Below are positions 8,226 to 19,812 of a stretch of 57,749 nt of DNA, piece by piece. The translations under genes were made by a program, and so were the position numbers. Source of the stretch: Alphaproteobacteria bacterium (GTDB taxonomy: Bacteria > Pseudomonadota > Alphaproteobacteria > Rhizobiales > Xanthobacteraceae); NCBI GenBank assembly GCA_005884765.1, contig VAZV01000153.1:1-57749 (forward strand). Direction: 5' to 3'. The notes under the pieces are model-generated. The model searched no databases. It had not been told where the DNA came from and saw only the letters and a list, made by a program, of their open reading frames with translations. How positions within the stretch are numbered: position 1 is the stretch's first letter; each line of letters starts with the position of its first letter.

Positions 8226-9239
8226 ATGAACCTCGTTCGTTCCTTGTCGCCGTCATTCTCAATGCCACTGGCCGGAACTGTGCTTTGCGTTCTGGTTGTC
8301 ACCACACCGACTTACGGACAAACCCAAGCCACGGCCAAAGCCGCCGACTCCCCACCGCAGTGGGCCTATCCGGAGAACAATCCCAACTACAAGCCCCCGG
8401 TCGACGACGGCAAACCTGTGCGCGTACCGAACAGCACGGCCGGCTATACCTGGACGCAGCTCCGGACCCGATTCATCGCGCCGGTCTGGCACCCGGAGGA
8501 CCATGGACCACTACCGGATATCGTAGCTAGAGGGCGCGATCCCAACGTGTTCGCCTGCGGGTTCTGTCATCGTGCGGACGGGCCCGGCGGTCCGGAAAAC
8601 GCCGATCTCGCCGGCCTTCCAGAGAGCTACTTCATCCAACAAATGGCTGAGTACAAGAGGGGCACGCGGGTCACCAGCGTTTCGAGTCGTTCGCCGCCCT
8701 CTCTGATGATCGGCCTTTCCAAGCCGATTACGGATGCCGAGGCGGAGGCGGCGGCGGCTTATTTCTCTGGCCTGAGGCCACGCAAGCGCATCAAGGTAGT
8801 CGAGAGCGACATGGTGCCGAAAAGCTACATCGCTGGTCTGGTCTGGGCAGCGACGGAGAACGGTGAACGCGAACCGCTCGGGCAGCGCATCCTCGAAATT
8901 CCCGACGATCTAATCCAGTTCGAGAGCCGCGATCCGCGGTCGACGTTCACCGCGTATGTTCCGGTCGACAGCCTGGCGAAAGGCGAGACGCTGGTGAATA
9001 AAGGCGGGCCGGGAAAGACGCTCCAATGCGCCCCGTGCCATGGTCCGGACCTCAAGGGGCTCGGTCCTTTGCCCAGCATCGTCGGCCGCTCGCCAAGCTA
9101 CATGTTTCGCCAGCTCTACGACTTCGCGCATGGCGCGCGGACCGGCGAGTGGAGCCCCCTGATGGCACAGGTGGTGAGCAACCTCGACCAGAACGATATG
9201 CTGGCGATTGTAGCCTATCTTGCTTCACTCGACCCGTGA
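8226..9239 (+). CDS. Dihaem cytochrome c family protein, secreted
   Basis: A 337-residue exported protein with a signal peptide (residues 1-31, ending TPTYG) and two covalent haem sites: CGFCH (111-115) and CAPCH (268-272). Each is followed by the Gly/Pro-rich loop of small class I cytochrome domains, and each half ends with a Tyr/Phe-rich helix (AAAAYFSGL and IVAYLASL). The two halves therefore look like tandem cytochrome c domains. GGGAGGAACAG precedes the ATG. It faces the sugar ABC operon (converging on 9325). Likely a periplasmic electron carrier; its partner dehydrogenase is not adjacent. Confidence 0.9.
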   Translation: MNLVRSLSPSFSMPLAGTVLCVLVVTTPTYGQTQATAKAADSPPQWAYPENNPNYKPPVDDGKPVRVPNSTAGYTWTQLRTRFIAPVWHPEDHGPLPDIVARGRDPNVFACGFCHRADGPGGPENADLAGLPESYFIQQMAEYKRGTRVTSVSSRSPPSLMIGLSKPITDAEAEAAAAYFSGLRPRKRIKVVESDMVPKSYIAGLVWAATENGEREPLGQRILEIPDDLIQFESRDPRSTFTAYVPVDSLAKGETLVNKGGPGKTLQCAPCHGPDLKGLGPLPSIVGRSPSYMFRQLYDFAHGARTGEWSPLMAQVVSNLDQNDMLAIVAYLASLDP

Positions 9240-9324
9240 CGCGGCTGTCGATCCGCCCAATCGGAGCCAGCGATGACGGTCCACGGCCAGAGCGGCGAGA
9301 TATACGCCGTTGACGGCTCGGCCG

Positions 9325-10416
<1,092 letters not shown>

Positions 10417-10421
10417 TGCTG

Positions 10422-11273
10422 TCAGCCCTTCACCGATCCGGTCAATCCCGCGACGTAGTGCTCGACGAAAAACGAATAGGCGATGGCGACCGGGATCGAT
10501 CCGAGCAGCGCACCAGCCATCAGCGGCCCCCAGAAGAACACGTCGCCGCGGATCAGTTCGGAGGTGACGCCCACCGGCACGGTCTTCTGCTGAGGCGAGG
10601 ACAGGAAGACGAGTGCATAGATGAACTCGTTCCACGACAGCGTGAAAGCAAAGATGCCGGCCGAGAGGATGCCTGGGATCGCCACCGGGATGACGATGTA
10701 GAGCATGGCCTGCCAGCGCGAGGCGCCATCAATCCGCGCGCATTCCTCGAGCTCCTTGGGCACCGCCTTGAAGTAACCCATCATCAGCCAGGTGCAGAAC
10801 GGAATGAGGAAGGTCGGATAGGTCAGGATCAGCGACCACGGCGTGTCACCCAGCCGATAGTTGCGGATGATCTCGGCGAGCGGAATGAACAGCAGGGTCT
10901 GGGGCACCAAATAGGTGATGAAGATGGCGGTGCCGAGGCTGCCGGCAAACGGAAAGTTAAGCCGCGACAGCGCGTAGCCCGCGAACACGCCGCACACGAG
11001 CGAGATGGCGGTCGACAGCGTCGCGATGAATGTCGTGTTCCACAGCCACGATGCAAACAGCGTCTCTTCGAACAGATATCTGACGTGGTCCCAGGTCGGC
11101 TTCCAGGTCCAGAACGGATTATAGTTGATCGAATTCCAGGGCCGGTAAAGCTCGCCATCCGGCCGCACCGACGTGATCACCATCCAGTAGAACGGAAACA
11201 GCAGGAAAAGCAGGAACAGCGCCATCGGGACGTAGAAGAACACCCACTTTCGCCACCTCGCGCCCTCGATCAT
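10422..11273 (-). CDS. Carbohydrate ABC transporter permease (MalG-like)
   Basis: A 283-residue inner-membrane protein with six predicted transmembrane helices. The first is [20 protein letters not shown]. The EAA loop that contacts the ATPase is present as [21 protein letters not shown]. Together with the permease at 11277 it forms the heterodimeric channel of a CUT1-type sugar importer. The gene starts 3 bases after the stop of the upstream permease gene, so translation is probably coupled. Length and C-terminus ([15 protein letters not shown]) are normal for the MalG group. Confidence 0.94.
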   Translation of the reverse strand: MIEGARWRKWVFFYVPMALFLLFLLFPFYWMVITSVRPDGELYRPWNSINYNPFWTWKPTWDHVRYLFEETLFASWLWNTTFIATLSTAISLVCGVFAGYALSRLNFPFAGSLGTAIFITYLVPQTLLFIPLAEIIRNYRLGDTPWSLILTYPTFLIPFCTWLMMGYFKAVPKELEECARIDGASRWQAMLYIVIPVAIPGILSAGIFAFTLSWNEFIYALVFLSSPQQKTVPVGVTSELIRGDVFFWGPLMAGALLGSIPVAIAYSFFVEHYVAGLTGSVKG

Positions 11274-11276
11274 GGC

Positions 11277-12206
11277 TCAGCGGACCTCGACGCGACGGAT
11301 GTAGAGAAGCTGGATGATGACGACCAGGAACAGCACCGGGAACATCGCGAGCGAGATGGCGGCGCCTTCGCTCAAAATGCCGGTGCCGATGCCGATCTGA
11401 TAGGCGTAGGTGGCGAACAAATGCGTGGCATTGGCCGGACCGCCGCCGGTCATCACATAGACGATCTGGAAGTCGGCAAACGTCTGGATCACCGAGAACA
11501 GCACCACGACCATGGTGACCGGCAAGAGCAGCGGCCAGGTGATGTACCAGAACCGCTGCAGCGGCTTGGCGCCATCGATGGCGGCGGCCTCGCTAAGTTC
11601 CGGACTGATGGTCTGCAGCCCCGCGAGCAGGCTAATGGCGAAGAACGGCACGCCGCGCCAGATGTTGACGATGATGATCGAGATCATGGCAAGGTCCGGA
11701 TCGCCCAGCCAATTGATCCGGCCGGTGATCAGACCGAGATGGTAAAGCAGCCAGTTGAGGACGCTGAATGTCGGGTCGAACATCCACTTCCAGGCAAAGG
11801 TCGAGAGCACGGTCGGGATGATGAAGGGCAACAGAATGAAGGCCCGGGTGAAAGCCTTGCCGCGGAAATTGCGGTTGAGCAGCATGGCGAGCCACAATCC
11901 GAGCGCCAGCTTGAAGACCGTGGTCACGCCGGTATACACAAAGGTGTTGTAGACCGAAGTGCGAAAAATCCCGTCGTTGAAGATCTTGTAGAAGTTGGCG
12001 AGGCCGACGAACTCGCCGGGCACGCCGACGCGCGCGTTGGTCACCGACAGCAGGATGCCGCGCACGAACGGATAGGCGATGAACATGCCAAGCAGCGCCA
12101 GCGTCGGCACCAGCAGCACGAAGGCGAGCCAACGCTCGTCCTCGAGCAGCCGGAGCCGCGGGCGCGGCGCGCCCGGCATGTAAATTCGGGTTTCAGCGAT
12201 CGCCAT
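11277..12206 (-). CDS. Sugar ABC transporter permease (MalF-like)
   Basis: A 309-residue membrane protein with about six transmembrane segments and the EAA motif EAAAIDGAKPLQRFWYITWP. The N-terminal cytoplasmic segment (PRPRLRLLEDERW) precedes the first helix FVLLVPTLALLGMFIAYPFV. GAGGTGAAGCGA precedes the ATG. It is the first permease gene of the operon, 66 bases downstream of the binding-protein gene. It would partner 10422-11273 in the channel. The lack of a large periplasmic loop places it with the short MalF/UgpA group. Confidence 0.94.
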   Translation of the reverse strand: MAIAETRIYMPGAPRPRLRLLEDERWLAFVLLVPTLALLGMFIAYPFVRGILLSVTNARVGVPGEFVGLANFYKIFNDGIFRTSVYNTFVYTGVTTVFKLALGLWLAMLLNRNFRGKAFTRAFILLPFIIPTVLSTFAWKWMFDPTFSVLNWLLYHLGLITGRINWLGDPDLAMISIIIVNIWRGVPFFAISLLAGLQTISPELSEAAAIDGAKPLQRFWYITWPLLLPVTMVVVLFSVIQTFADFQIVYVMTGGGPANATHLFATYAYQIGIGTGILSEGAAISLAMFPVLFLVVIIQLLYIRRVEVR

Positions 12207-12272
12207 TTCGCTTCACCTCGTTGCGCCCTACATGCGGCAGCCAGTTCACCGCCGCATGTACCGGTACGCGCG

Positions 12273-13583
12273 TCAGGTATAGATCTTCTTGAGTTCGTCT
12301 TCCGCCCACTTCACGGCATCCTCCGCCGACGCACCCTGGATTGCCTTCGCGTACATATCGACGATGATGTACTTGGTCAGCACCTCGGCCGCCTTCTTGC
12401 CTGCGGGGCCCGCGTAGCCAGGGGCCTGGCCGAGCTTGCCTGCGACCTTGAAGGGGTCCATCACCGCATCCGCGCCCCACAGCTCGTGGTTTTCCCATTG
12501 CGCGGTCGGCGGCGTGGCAAAGCCCTTCTGTGAGATGAACCACTTTTCGTAGTTTGCCGGAGTATGCACCCATCTCAGCAGGTCCTTCGCCGCCTTCTGG
12601 TTCGGCGAGTAACTCATCAGCATGTGCGAGAAAAACGTATGCAGACCGAACTGCCCCTGTGGTCCTTTGGGCAGCGGCGCATGCAGGATGTCGGTCTTGA
12701 GCTGCGCACCCTTCTCGGTAATGTACTTGTCCGGATTGCGCAGAGATTCGATGTAGATCGACGCGCCATTGAGCGTGGATGAGATGGTCTGCGACAGGAA
12801 CGCGCGGTTGTTGCTGGTGTCGTCCCACGCCAGGCCGCCCTCGTCGCAGGTATCCTTGTAGAAGCTCGTCATGAACTTGACGGACTCGACGGTGTTCTTG
12901 CTGTTGATGGCCACCGTCTTGCCGTCGGCTTCCACCTCCTTGCCGCCGTAGGACCACATCAGCGGATAGACGAAGGTCGGCGGATCGCCGAACGAATGGC
13001 TGACGGCCTGGCCGAGCGGACGGCCCTTTGCCTTCAACTTCTTGCCGGCGTCGTAATAGGCATCCCACGTCTCGGGAAATTTCGTGACCCCGATCTCTTC
13101 GAACCAGGACTTGCGGTACGCGTTCATGGCGCCGACGATCGTCCACGGCATCGAGTTGAATTTCTTGCCGTCGCTGGTAACGGCGCGCGAGTATTTGTAG
13201 AGCCCACCTTCCCTGTTCGAGACTTCCTCGGCGAGATCGCTGAGGTCAACCACGCTCTCCGCGTAGAGGGCTGACTGGTTGTTGAAGACCATGATGAGAT
13301 CAGGACCGCTTCCCGATTGAACGGACGCGGTCACGCGCGGCTGCAGGTCGTTGCCGTTCACGGTCTCCAGATTGATCTTGATTCCCAGCGCTTTCTCGGC
13401 GGCAGGTATCAGCTCCTTGCGCAGTAATTGATCGGAAGCCGGCACGAAGTCATTCCAGCGCAGCCAGTGTACCGTCGTGCCTTGTGCGAAAGCCGGCGCG
13501 CGGCCGCTGGCCAGGATGCCGGCCATGCCGCCTGCGAGCGCGGTGCCGCCCTTGAGGACGTTACGTCGGGTTACCGTCGTCAT
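12273..13583 (-). CDS. Extracellular sugar-binding protein of ABC importer
   Basis: A 436-residue type 1 extracellular solute-binding protein. It starts MTTVTRRNVLKGGTALAGGM, a probable Tat signal (TRRNVLK), cleaved near AFAQG. The mature part shows VHWLRWNDFVPASDQLLR and GSGPDLIMVFNNQSALYAES, typical of CUT1 sugar or glycerol-phosphate binders. AAGGGAGGAATGC precedes the ATG at 13583, which decides against a longer reading frame. It heads the operon with two permeases and the ATPase. Ligand cannot be named from sequence; carbohydrate or polyol is the family expectation. Confidence 0.94.
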   Translation of the reverse strand: MTTVTRRNVLKGGTALAGGMAGILASGRAPAFAQGTTVHWLRWNDFVPASDQLLRKELIPAAEKALGIKINLETVNGNDLQPRVTASVQSGSGPDLIMVFNNQSALYAESVVDLSDLAEEVSNREGGLYKYSRAVTSDGKKFNSMPWTIVGAMNAYRKSWFEEIGVTKFPETWDAYYDAGKKLKAKGRPLGQAVSHSFGDPPTFVYPLMWSYGGKEVEADGKTVAINSKNTVESVKFMTSFYKDTCDEGGLAWDDTSNNRAFLSQTISSTLNGASIYIESLRNPDKYITEKGAQLKTDILHAPLPKGPQGQFGLHTFFSHMLMSYSPNQKAAKDLLRWVHTPANYEKWFISQKGFATPPTAQWENHELWGADAVMDPFKVAGKLGQAPGYAGPAGKKAAEVLTKYIIVDMYAKAIQGASAEDAVKWAEDELKKIYT

Positions 13584-14056
13584 GCATTCCTCCCTTGGTG
13601 ATGGTGATGCCCTTCGGCCGGTCTGGCGCCAGCTTGGAGTCTGTTTCAGACTATCGCGCCTCCGTGGTGCAACGCGGGCGCGCGCGCTCGCGCGTGCAAC
13701 GCGTTGTTTCGACAATCATTGCAGGTGCTGCCAGCCTTCCGGCTTTGGCGGCGATTGCGGCACGAAACCGATTCCAGCGCAAAACACGGGTGGTTCGCCG
13801 TGCAGGCACGTGCAGCCAGCGCATGAACCTTATCGCCATACCGGCTCCCTCCCGCGCAGCAAGTGGCCGTCGCCGAGCGGGTTTTCCCCGTCTTGTTAAA
13901 AAGCTTTGGTACCGGAATGCCGACGCGAGGTCATTGTCGCCGGTCACGGCAGGAAATCAAGGGCTAGCTGGCCGCCGTCTGCGATAAGTGCCGAAAAGCC
14001 GCGCGCCGGGTTGCTGTGCGCCGTCGCGCCCGGGGCGCGAGCGACGACACGGTGCG
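13584..14056. other. Gene-free region upstream of ABC operon
   Basis: 473 bases between the sugar-binding protein gene and the kinase gene. It must contain the promoter of the leftward ABC operon, but no clear -35/-10 pair or operator was recognised. Short overlapping reading frames here have no ribosome site or family signature. A GCGCGCGCTCGCGCG stretch near 13680 is simple alternating GC sequence. Confidence 0.4.
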
Positions 14057-15115
14057 TTAAACGGCCCCCGCCTTCTGCGCGTACTCCCAGGCCGACTTGG
14101 ACAACGGCACGGTGCGCTTGGCGGATTCAAGGGCTTTCGCGTTCGCCGCAGTGCCGTCGCGAATCCGCCCGGCGATGCCTTGCGTGATGCCTGCGAGGCG
14201 GAACAGATTATAGGCAAAGTACCAGTTCAGGTCAGGCACCGCAGTGCCGGTGATGTTGCAATAGACTTGGGCTGCTTCATCTAACGTGGGGATGTTGAGC
14301 GCCTTGAGGTCGACGCCCTCAAGGCCCGGCATCGTCCACTGCATCAACAGATAGGTGAAGTCGGCCATGGGATCGCCGAGCGTCGACAATTCCCAGTCCA
14401 GCACCGCCTGCACCCGCGGCTCGGTTGAATGGAAGATCATGTTGTCGAGGCGATAGTCGCCATGCACGATCGAGACCCGCTCCTGTTTCGGCAGCGTGCG
14501 CGGCAACCACTCGGCCACCTTCTCGAATTCCGGAATGTGCTGCGTCTCGGAGGCGCGGTATTGCTTGGTCCAGCGATCGACCTGGCGCGCGAAATAATTG
14601 CCGGGCCTGCCGAAATCAGCGAGACCGATGGCCTGCGGATCAAAGAGATGGAGTTTGGCAAGCGTCTCGATCTTGCTCTCGAAGATCCTGCGTCGATCCT
14701 CCGCCGTCTGGCTCGGCAGCGTCGGATTCCAGAACACCCGGCCCTCTTCCATCGACATGATGTAGAAGGCGGCACCGATCACGTCGTCGTCGGTGCACAG
14801 CGCGTAAGCCTTGGCTACTGGAAATCCTTGCTTGCCGAGTGCGGCAATGACGCGGAATTCGCGATCGACCGCGTGCGCCGACGGCAGCAATTTTCCGAAC
14901 GGCTTGCGCCGCATCACATAGGAGCGGCCGGGCGTATCGAGCCGGTAGGTCGGGTTGGACTGGCCGCCCTTGAACTGCAGGACGACCAGCGGCCCCTGGT
15001 AGCTTTCGACGTGGCCATGCATCCAGTTGTCGAGGCGCAGCTCATCGAAACGATGCCGCTCCTCGACCGGTTGGGTGCCCGAAAATTCCTCGTCTTTCCT
15101 GACGCCGTCGGCCAC
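14057..15115 (-). CDS. APH-like phosphotransferase (ACAD10/11 kinase-domain family)
   Basis: A 352-residue kinase of the aminoglycoside phosphotransferase/choline kinase fold. Visible motifs are the N-lobe GGQSNPTYRL (50-59), the catalytic Brenner motif HGDYRLDN (218-225, Asp220 as base and Asn225 for metal) and the DFG-equivalent DWELSTLGDP (240-249). This subgroup (COG3173) is not a resistance enzyme. Its members are homologous to the kinase domain of mammalian ACAD10/11 and to LvaA of Pseudomonas, which act on 4-hydroxyacyl-CoA. It lies 52 bases downstream of an acyl-CoA dehydrogenase gene on the same strand, the same pairing as in ACAD11 and LvaA/LvaC. Function as a 4-hydroxyacyl-CoA kinase is inference. 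Confidence 0.92.
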   Translation of the reverse strand: MADGVRKDEEFSGTQPVEERHRFDELRLDNWMHGHVESYQGPLVVLQFKGGQSNPTYRLDTPGRSYVMRRKPFGKLLPSAHAVDREFRVIAALGKQGFPVAKAYALCTDDDVIGAAFYIMSMEEGRVFWNPTLPSQTAEDRRRIFESKIETLAKLHLFDPQAIGLADFGRPGNYFARQVDRWTKQYRASETQHIPEFEKVAEWLPRTLPKQERVSIVHGDYRLDNMIFHSTEPRVQAVLDWELSTLGDPMADFTYLLMQWTMPGLEGVDLKALNIPTLDEAAQVYCNITGTAVPDLNWYFAYNLFRLAGITQGIAGRIRDGTAANAKALESAKRTVPLSKSAWEYAQKAGAV

Positions 15116-15167
15116 GATGACGCTCCCTCATATTCTTCTTGGGGAGCACCTCAAGGCTGCTCCCTGA

Positions 15168-16403
<1,236 letters not shown>

Positions 16404-16565
16404 GGGACGCTCCTTCACCTTCGCTTTTGAAATCTTGGGTCGCACTCTCTTCCCGCGATCAGCCGATCGCAAGGAGATTTGTGACGCTGCCGCGACAACG
16501 CGACGGTAGGCGCCAAGTCACGGAAATGCCGGACGCGACTTCGCACGGTTGACATTGCCACGCTT

Positions 16566-16579
16566 GAAACAATAGTTTC
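16566..16579. promoter_or_regulatory. Candidate TetR operator in divergent promoter
   Basis: GAAAC-AATA-GTTTC is an inverted repeat with 5-base arms between the divergent acyl-CoA dehydrogenase and TetR genes. It sits 12 bases after a TTGACA hexamer (16549-16554) that could be a -35 box of the rightward gene. A wider AAACA...TGTTT pair surrounds it. Position and symmetry fit autoregulation plus control of the dehydrogenase/kinase operon. Confidence 0.45.
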
Positions 16580-16622
16580 ATACAAGTGTTTGAATTGCAA
16601 CTCCGCTTCGCGGGGGACAGCC

Positions 16623-17252
16623 ATGCCGAGCGACCGGACCCGGACCGCCATCCTCGCCGCCGCCGAACGGCTTTATGCCGATCGCGGGTTCGGCGACGTG
16701 ACGCTGCGAGATATCGTCGCCGCCGCCGACGTCAATCTTGCGGCGGTGAATTACCATTTCGGCTCCAAGGACGAATTGATCGCGGAATTGTTCGTCACGC
16801 GAAGCCTGGCGCTGAACCGCGAGCGGCTCAGCGAACTGAGGGCCGCCGAAGAGGTGCGCGGCGGGCGGGCGCCGATCGAGGCGGTGTTGCGCGCACTGGT
16901 CGGACCGACCTTGCGCGGCTGCCTCGGTCCCGACAACCAGCGATCGACCGCGGCGCGCTTCATGATCCGCGTCTCGATCGAATCCGTCCCGCCCATCCGC
17001 CGCATCAGGAACCGCGAGATCGATCATTTGCGGAAATTCGTCGCCGCAATGGCCCGCTCGCTGCCCGGTTGCAGCGATGTCGAACTCTATTGGGGACTGC
17101 ATTTCGCGCTTGCCATGGCGCAACAGACGGTGCGCGACTCAGAGCGGCTGACGAAATTGTCGGACGGAAAATGCGACGTCGATGACGTCGATGATATCAT
17201 CGAGCGGGTGGTGTCGGTCGCGGTGATGGCGCTAGCAGGGGCGTGGTGCTGA
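16623..17252 (+). CDS. TetR/AcrR family transcriptional regulator
   Basis: A 209-residue repressor-type protein. The N-terminal helix-turn-helix is clear: TRTAILAAAERLYADRGFGDVTLRDIVAAADVNLAAVNYHFGSKDELIAELF, with NYHFGSK as the recognition-helix signature. The C-terminal ligand domain is all-helical and resembles the TetR_C group that responds to acyl-CoA or aromatic ligands, though the ligand is unknown. The ATG at 16623 is preferred because it places the HTH about 25 residues in. It is divergent from the acyl-CoA dehydrogenase gene with a 219-base intergenic region carrying the inverted repeat at 16566. Confidence 0.92.
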   Translation: MPSDRTRTAILAAAERLYADRGFGDVTLRDIVAAADVNLAAVNYHFGSKDELIAELFVTRSLALNRERLSELRAAEEVRGGRAPIEAVLRALVGPTLRGCLGPDNQRSTAARFMIRVSIESVPPIRRIRNREIDHLRKFVAAMARSLPGCSDVELYWGLHFALAMAQQTVRDSERLTKLSDGKCDVDDVDDIIERVVSVAVMALAGAWC

Positions 17253-17351
17253 AAGAAAAGTCCCGGCCCGGCTGCTGGCGCGAGACGCGCGGTGATCAAG
17301 CCTTGAGTTGGAACGGATTGTCCATTTCAATCACGGCGGAGGACTTTCGAC

Positions 17352-17570
17352 ATGAAAAATCCCCGGAAGTTGCTCTTGGCGGTGGCGGCACTGGCCTCCG
17401 CCGCCGTCGTTTCAAGCGAACCTTTGTTTGCTCGCGGCGGTCCACCGAACATCATGGACTCGCCCGGCTATCAGCGGCGTCTCCAGGAATCGCGGCAGCA
17501 ACTGTCACAACCGGCCGTGCAGCCGGCCGCCACTCATCAACACAGGGGACGACACAAACGGCGGAATTGA
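17352..17570 (+). CDS. Small secreted basic protein
   Basis: A 72-residue protein with a Sec signal peptide (MKNPRKLLLAVAALASAAVV, cleavage near LFA-RGG). The short mature part is rich in Gln, Arg and His (QRRLQESRQQLSQP, HQHRGRHKRRN). GGCGGAGGACTTTCGAC precedes the ATG. No family recognised. Such small basic exported proteins are frequent in Bradyrhizobium; role unknown. It is convergent with the CoA-transferase gene. Confidence 0.6.
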   Translation: MKNPRKLLLAVAALASAAVVSSEPLFARGGPPNIMDSPGYQRRLQESRQQLSQPAVQPAATHQHRGRHKRRN

Positions 17571-17600
17571 CGGCAGCGGGAAAGTCCCGCCAGCCGCAGC

Positions 17601-18827
17601 CTAGATGATCCCCTGCTTCTTCAGCCCTTCCATCTTCGCGTCGTCATAGCCGATCGCTGCCAGCACTTCTTTGGTGTTCTCGCCGAGCCGCGGCGGGGCG
17701 CGATAATCCTTCACCGGCGTTTCGGAGAAGGTGATGGGATTGCGGATCAAGGACAGCGCGTGTTCGAAGGGATGATCGACCTTGATCTCCATGCCGCGCG
17801 AGCGGACGTGCGGGTCGGCGAACACCTGCGCGAAATCGTTGACTGGGCCGCAGGGGACGCCGGCTTTCTCCAGCTCCTCCAGCCAGTAGGCGACCTTGTT
17901 TTTCAGAAACAGGCCGGCGAAGATCGCCATGATCTCCTTGCCGTGGACGACGCGGTCGTTGTTCTCAAGGAATTTCGGATTGGTCGCGAGTTCCGGGCTC
18001 CCCAGCACCTGGCAGGTGCGCGCGAACTGCCCGTCATTGCCGACCACCAGCATCAATTCGCCGTCCGCGCAGCGAAATACGCCGGCCGGCATGCCGCCAT
18101 TGCCCCAGGTGCCGCGCCGCGGCGGCATCTTGCCGCTGACGAGGTAGATCTGGGCGTAATGCGACAGCGAGGCGATCACGGTGTCGAGCAGGCAGACGTC
18201 GAGGTGCTGGCCCTCGCCCCTATTGACCTTGCGATGATAGAGCGCGGCCAGAATGGCGATCGAGGTGTTCATGCCGGTCATGTAGTCGACGATGGAGGGG
18301 CCGACCTTCATCGGGCCGGCGCCAGGCTCGCCGTCCATATGGCCGGTGACGCTCATCAGACCGCCCATCGCCTGGAAGATCGCATCATAGCCGGCGCGCG
18401 GCGCGTAAGGCCCGGTCTGGCCGAAGCCGGTCACCGAACAATAGATGATGCCGGGATTGATGGTGCGGATCTGTTCGTAATCGAGGCCGTAGCGCTTGAG
18501 ATCGCCGACCTTGTAATTCTCCATGAAGATGTCGCAGGATTTGGCGAGCTCGCGGATGATCGCCTGGCCTTCGGGCTTGGCGATGTTGACGGTGACCGAC
18601 TTCTTATTGCGATTGGCGCAAAGGTAGAACGAGTTGTTGTTGTTCTCCCTGCCATCGGGATCGACCAGGTAAGGCGGGCCAAAGGCGCGCGCATCGTCGC
18701 CGGTGCCGGGCCGTTCGACCTTGATCACCTCGGCGCCGAGATCGCCCAGCATCTGCGCCGACAAGGGCCCTGCCAGCACGCGCGTCAGATCAAGGATTTT
18801 GATGCCTGAAAGCGGCAAGGCCGACAT
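17601..18827 (-). CDS. CaiB/BaiF family CoA-transferase (class III)
   Basis: A 408-residue class III CoA-transferase. It starts LSGIKILDLTRVLAGPLSAQ, the family hallmark, then LGAEVIKVERPGTGDDAR, RNKKSVTVNIAKPEGQ, and GFGQTGPYAPRAGYDAIFQA. Asp181 in VDYMTGMN is the likely catalytic aspartate that forms the acyl-CoA anhydride. TCCGGAGGAAATC places the start at 18827. These enzymes move CoA between organic acids (formyl, succinyl, carnitine and similar). No substrate is evident. It is transcribed alone. Confidence 0.93.
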   Translation of the reverse strand: MSALPLSGIKILDLTRVLAGPLSAQMLGDLGAEVIKVERPGTGDDARAFGPPYLVDPDGRENNNNSFYLCANRNKKSVTVNIAKPEGQAIIRELAKSCDIFMENYKVGDLKRYGLDYEQIRTINPGIIYCSVTGFGQTGPYAPRAGYDAIFQAMGGLMSVTGHMDGEPGAGPMKVGPSIVDYMTGMNTSIAILAALYHRKVNRGEGQHLDVCLLDTVIASLSHYAQIYLVSGKMPPRRGTWGNGGMPAGVFRCADGELMLVVGNDGQFARTCQVLGSPELATNPKFLENNDRVVHGKEIMAIFAGLFLKNKVAYWLEELEKAGVPCGPVNDFAQVFADPHVRSRGMEIKVDHPFEHALSLIRNPITFSETPVKDYRAPPRLGENTKEVLAAIGYDDAKMEGLKKQGII

Positions 18828-19111
18828 GATTTCCTCCGGAGACTTTTGGCTTGGCCGCACGGGAACACGCACCGGCGCGGTATCTGCCGATACACCATTT
18901 TTCGGTGCCGAGCACTGCGTTTGCGGCATGAGGCCATCCGCCTCGCTGCCGCCTCTGGCGCGGGATCGGAGAACGCCGGCGCTGCAGCCTGCGTTCCACC
19001 CATCTCATCAAAGAGGCTTGTTTTTGTTTGTAGCCGTTGCGCCCCTATCATATCCGCAACGGAGATCAGCCAATGATCTACTCAGAGAAGGATCAACCAA
19101 GGGAGGCTGCA

Positions 19112-19762
19112 GTGACGATTGCCATCATTGGAACCGGAAATGTTGGAAGCGCGCTGGCGCGAGGCTGGTCGCGCTCAGGACAGCGCGTTGTCCTCGGCGT
19201 GCGCGATGTGTCGGCTCCCAAAGTCACGGCGCTAGCGCAGGAGACCCGGGCCGACGCGAAGCCACCTGCCGAGGCTGCGGCCGCAGCCGACGAAGTGGTC
19301 CTGGCACTGCCCTGGCTGGTCGCGGAAGGCGCCGTCAAGGCGCTCGGCGGGCTGAAAGACAAGATCGTGATCGACTGCATGAACCCGCTCTCCATGCAGG
19401 ACGGCAAGCTCGGGTTGGACCGCGGCTTCACCACCTCAGCAGCAGAAACGCTGGCGCAATGGATTCCGCAAGCGCGCATTGTCAAGACGCTCAACCAGGT
19501 CGGCGCCAACCTGATGGCCGACAATGCCGCTCTGCCGCACCGGCCGGTCATGTTCATGGCGGGCAATGATGCTGCCGCCAAGGCCACCGTCTCCGTCTTG
19601 CTGACCGCCCTGGGCTTCGAGCCGCTCGACGCAGGCGACCTGACCAAGGCGCGTCTTCTAGAGCCCTTCGCCATGCTCTGGATCAACCAGGCGCTGATCC
19701 AGGGCAAGGGCCGCGACTGGGCGTTTGCAGCCGTCGGCCGGCGACCGTCCGGATCCTCTTGA
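19112..19762 (+). CDS. NADPH-dependent F420 reductase-like protein (COG2085)
   Basis: A 216-residue NAD(P)-binding protein. It begins with a Rossmann motif TIAIIGTGNVGSALARGW (GxGxxG) and has LGVRD at the end of strand 2, then a VVLALPW strand and the IDCMNPL motif typical of the F420 oxidoreductase-like family. The GTG at 19112 is chosen because GGGAGG lies 5 bases before it; an upstream ATG at 19073 would add residues ahead of the Rossmann strand. Whether F420 is used is doubtful in this type of organism; many members act on other NADP-linked substrates. Confidence 0.88.
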   Translation: MTIAIIGTGNVGSALARGWSRSGQRVVLGVRDVSAPKVTALAQETRADAKPPAEAAAAADEVVLALPWLVAEGAVKALGGLKDKIVIDCMNPLSMQDGKLGLDRGFTTSAAETLAQWIPQARIVKTLNQVGANLMADNAALPHRPVMFMAGNDAAAKATVSVLLTALGFEPLDAGDLTKARLLEPFAMLWINQALIQGKGRDWAFAAVGRRPSGSS

Positions 19763-19812
19763 CCACGAGTACCCTGGTTTTGACCAGCGGGTGATTTTCG
19801 GCGAAGCCGGAT

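Noticed and set aside
14057..15115. Reading the APH-like kinase as an antibiotic-resistance gene
   Set aside because: The sequence fits the ACAD10/11-linked COG3173 group and its neighbour is an acyl-CoA dehydrogenase, so a metabolic role is far more likely.
17760..18809. A 349-codon rightward frame opposite the CoA-transferase gene
   Set aside because: Antisense shadow; the leftward frame has every family motif.
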